Assembly (NCBI RefSeq): GCF_030463535.1
Contig: NC_132878.1
Span: 87,182,355-87,246,354 of the forward strand
Direction of reading: 5' to 3'
DNA from: Salminus brasiliensis
Lineage: Eukaryota; Chordata; Actinopteri; Characiformes; Bryconidae
DNA: 64,000 bases
The notes under the pieces were generated by a model. That model had not been told where the DNA came from. It saw nothing but the letters and a program-made list of their open reading frames with translations, and made no database searches. Each line of letters starts with the position of its first letter. Within the stretch, counting starts at the first letter, position 1. A program made the translations under genes and the position numbers. This document shows positions 63,870 through 64,000 of the stretch, piece after piece.

Positions 63870-64000
63870 CACACTTAGAATGATTATTCAAGGGTTCTTT
63901 AGCAAAGGCTAAATGATTCTATGATATACATTTTCAAATATAGACAACTCAAATAACCTTTAGGTTACTTAAATGGTTCTTTACCTGTAAAACCTTTAAA
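63870..64000. repeat. GGTTCTTTA-type short repeat, cut by window end
   Basis: AAGGGTTCTTTAGCAAAGGC and AAATGGTTCTTTACCTGTAA resemble the fold-back element at 2174-2280 and a fish MITE family built from GGTTCTTTA/TAAAGAACC. Truncated at the edge. Confidence 0.45.

Overview
This is vertebrate nuclear DNA, almost certainly from a teleost fish. The evidence is large GT-AG introns, very many dinucleotide microsatellites, tRNA-derived SINEs, Tc1/mariner-type transposon fossils, and three genes whose products align residue by residue with vertebrate proteins. The fish repeat families look like those common in catfish and characin genomes, but that is an impression from memory. Nothing in the window is bacterial, and there is no CRISPR array.

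The gene order is stx17 > < erp44 / invs >, the STX17-ERP44-INVS order of human 9q31. (1) The last two coding exons of syntaxin-17 (3518-3604 and 6973-7209, plus strand) encode the end of the Qa-SNARE helix and the glycine-rich membrane hairpin. Earlier exons lie off the left edge. (2) The complete erp44 coding sequence lies on the minus strand in 11 exons between 38596 and 16297. The joined reading frame is 408 codons plus stop, with a signal peptide, a CRFS thioredoxin-like site at Cys58, five further cysteines at the human positions and a C-terminal RDEL. (3) The 5' part of invs (inversin) is on the plus strand: a probable non-coding exon 1 ending at 39061, exon 2 with the start codon (44886-44994), and exons 3 and 4 (62529-62634 and 63033-63199) with the first ankyrin repeats. 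It runs off the right edge.

erp44 and invs are head to head. The interval between their first exons (about 38597-38900) holds two inverted ZNF143/THAP11-type sites and is best read as a shared bidirectional promoter. stx17 and erp44 are tail to tail across about 9 kb of repeat-rich DNA.

The rest is intron and intergenic DNA. invs introns 1 and 2 carry three long minisatellites with periods of 57, 28 and 46 bp; two show higher-order structure, and the 57-bp unit keeps a hairpin. A decayed relative of the 46-bp array appears in invs intron 3. Four of the 15 splice acceptors have (TG)n tracts within 45 nt upstream, one of them close to the CFTR (TG)12-T5 arrangement. Several non-repetitive islands (49620-49740, 55320-55625, 58680-58910, 18376-18483, 37281-37318) look like regulatory DNA. 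I found no convincing new gene system; the most interesting signals are the bidirectional promoter, the TG-tract acceptors and the minisatellite architecture.
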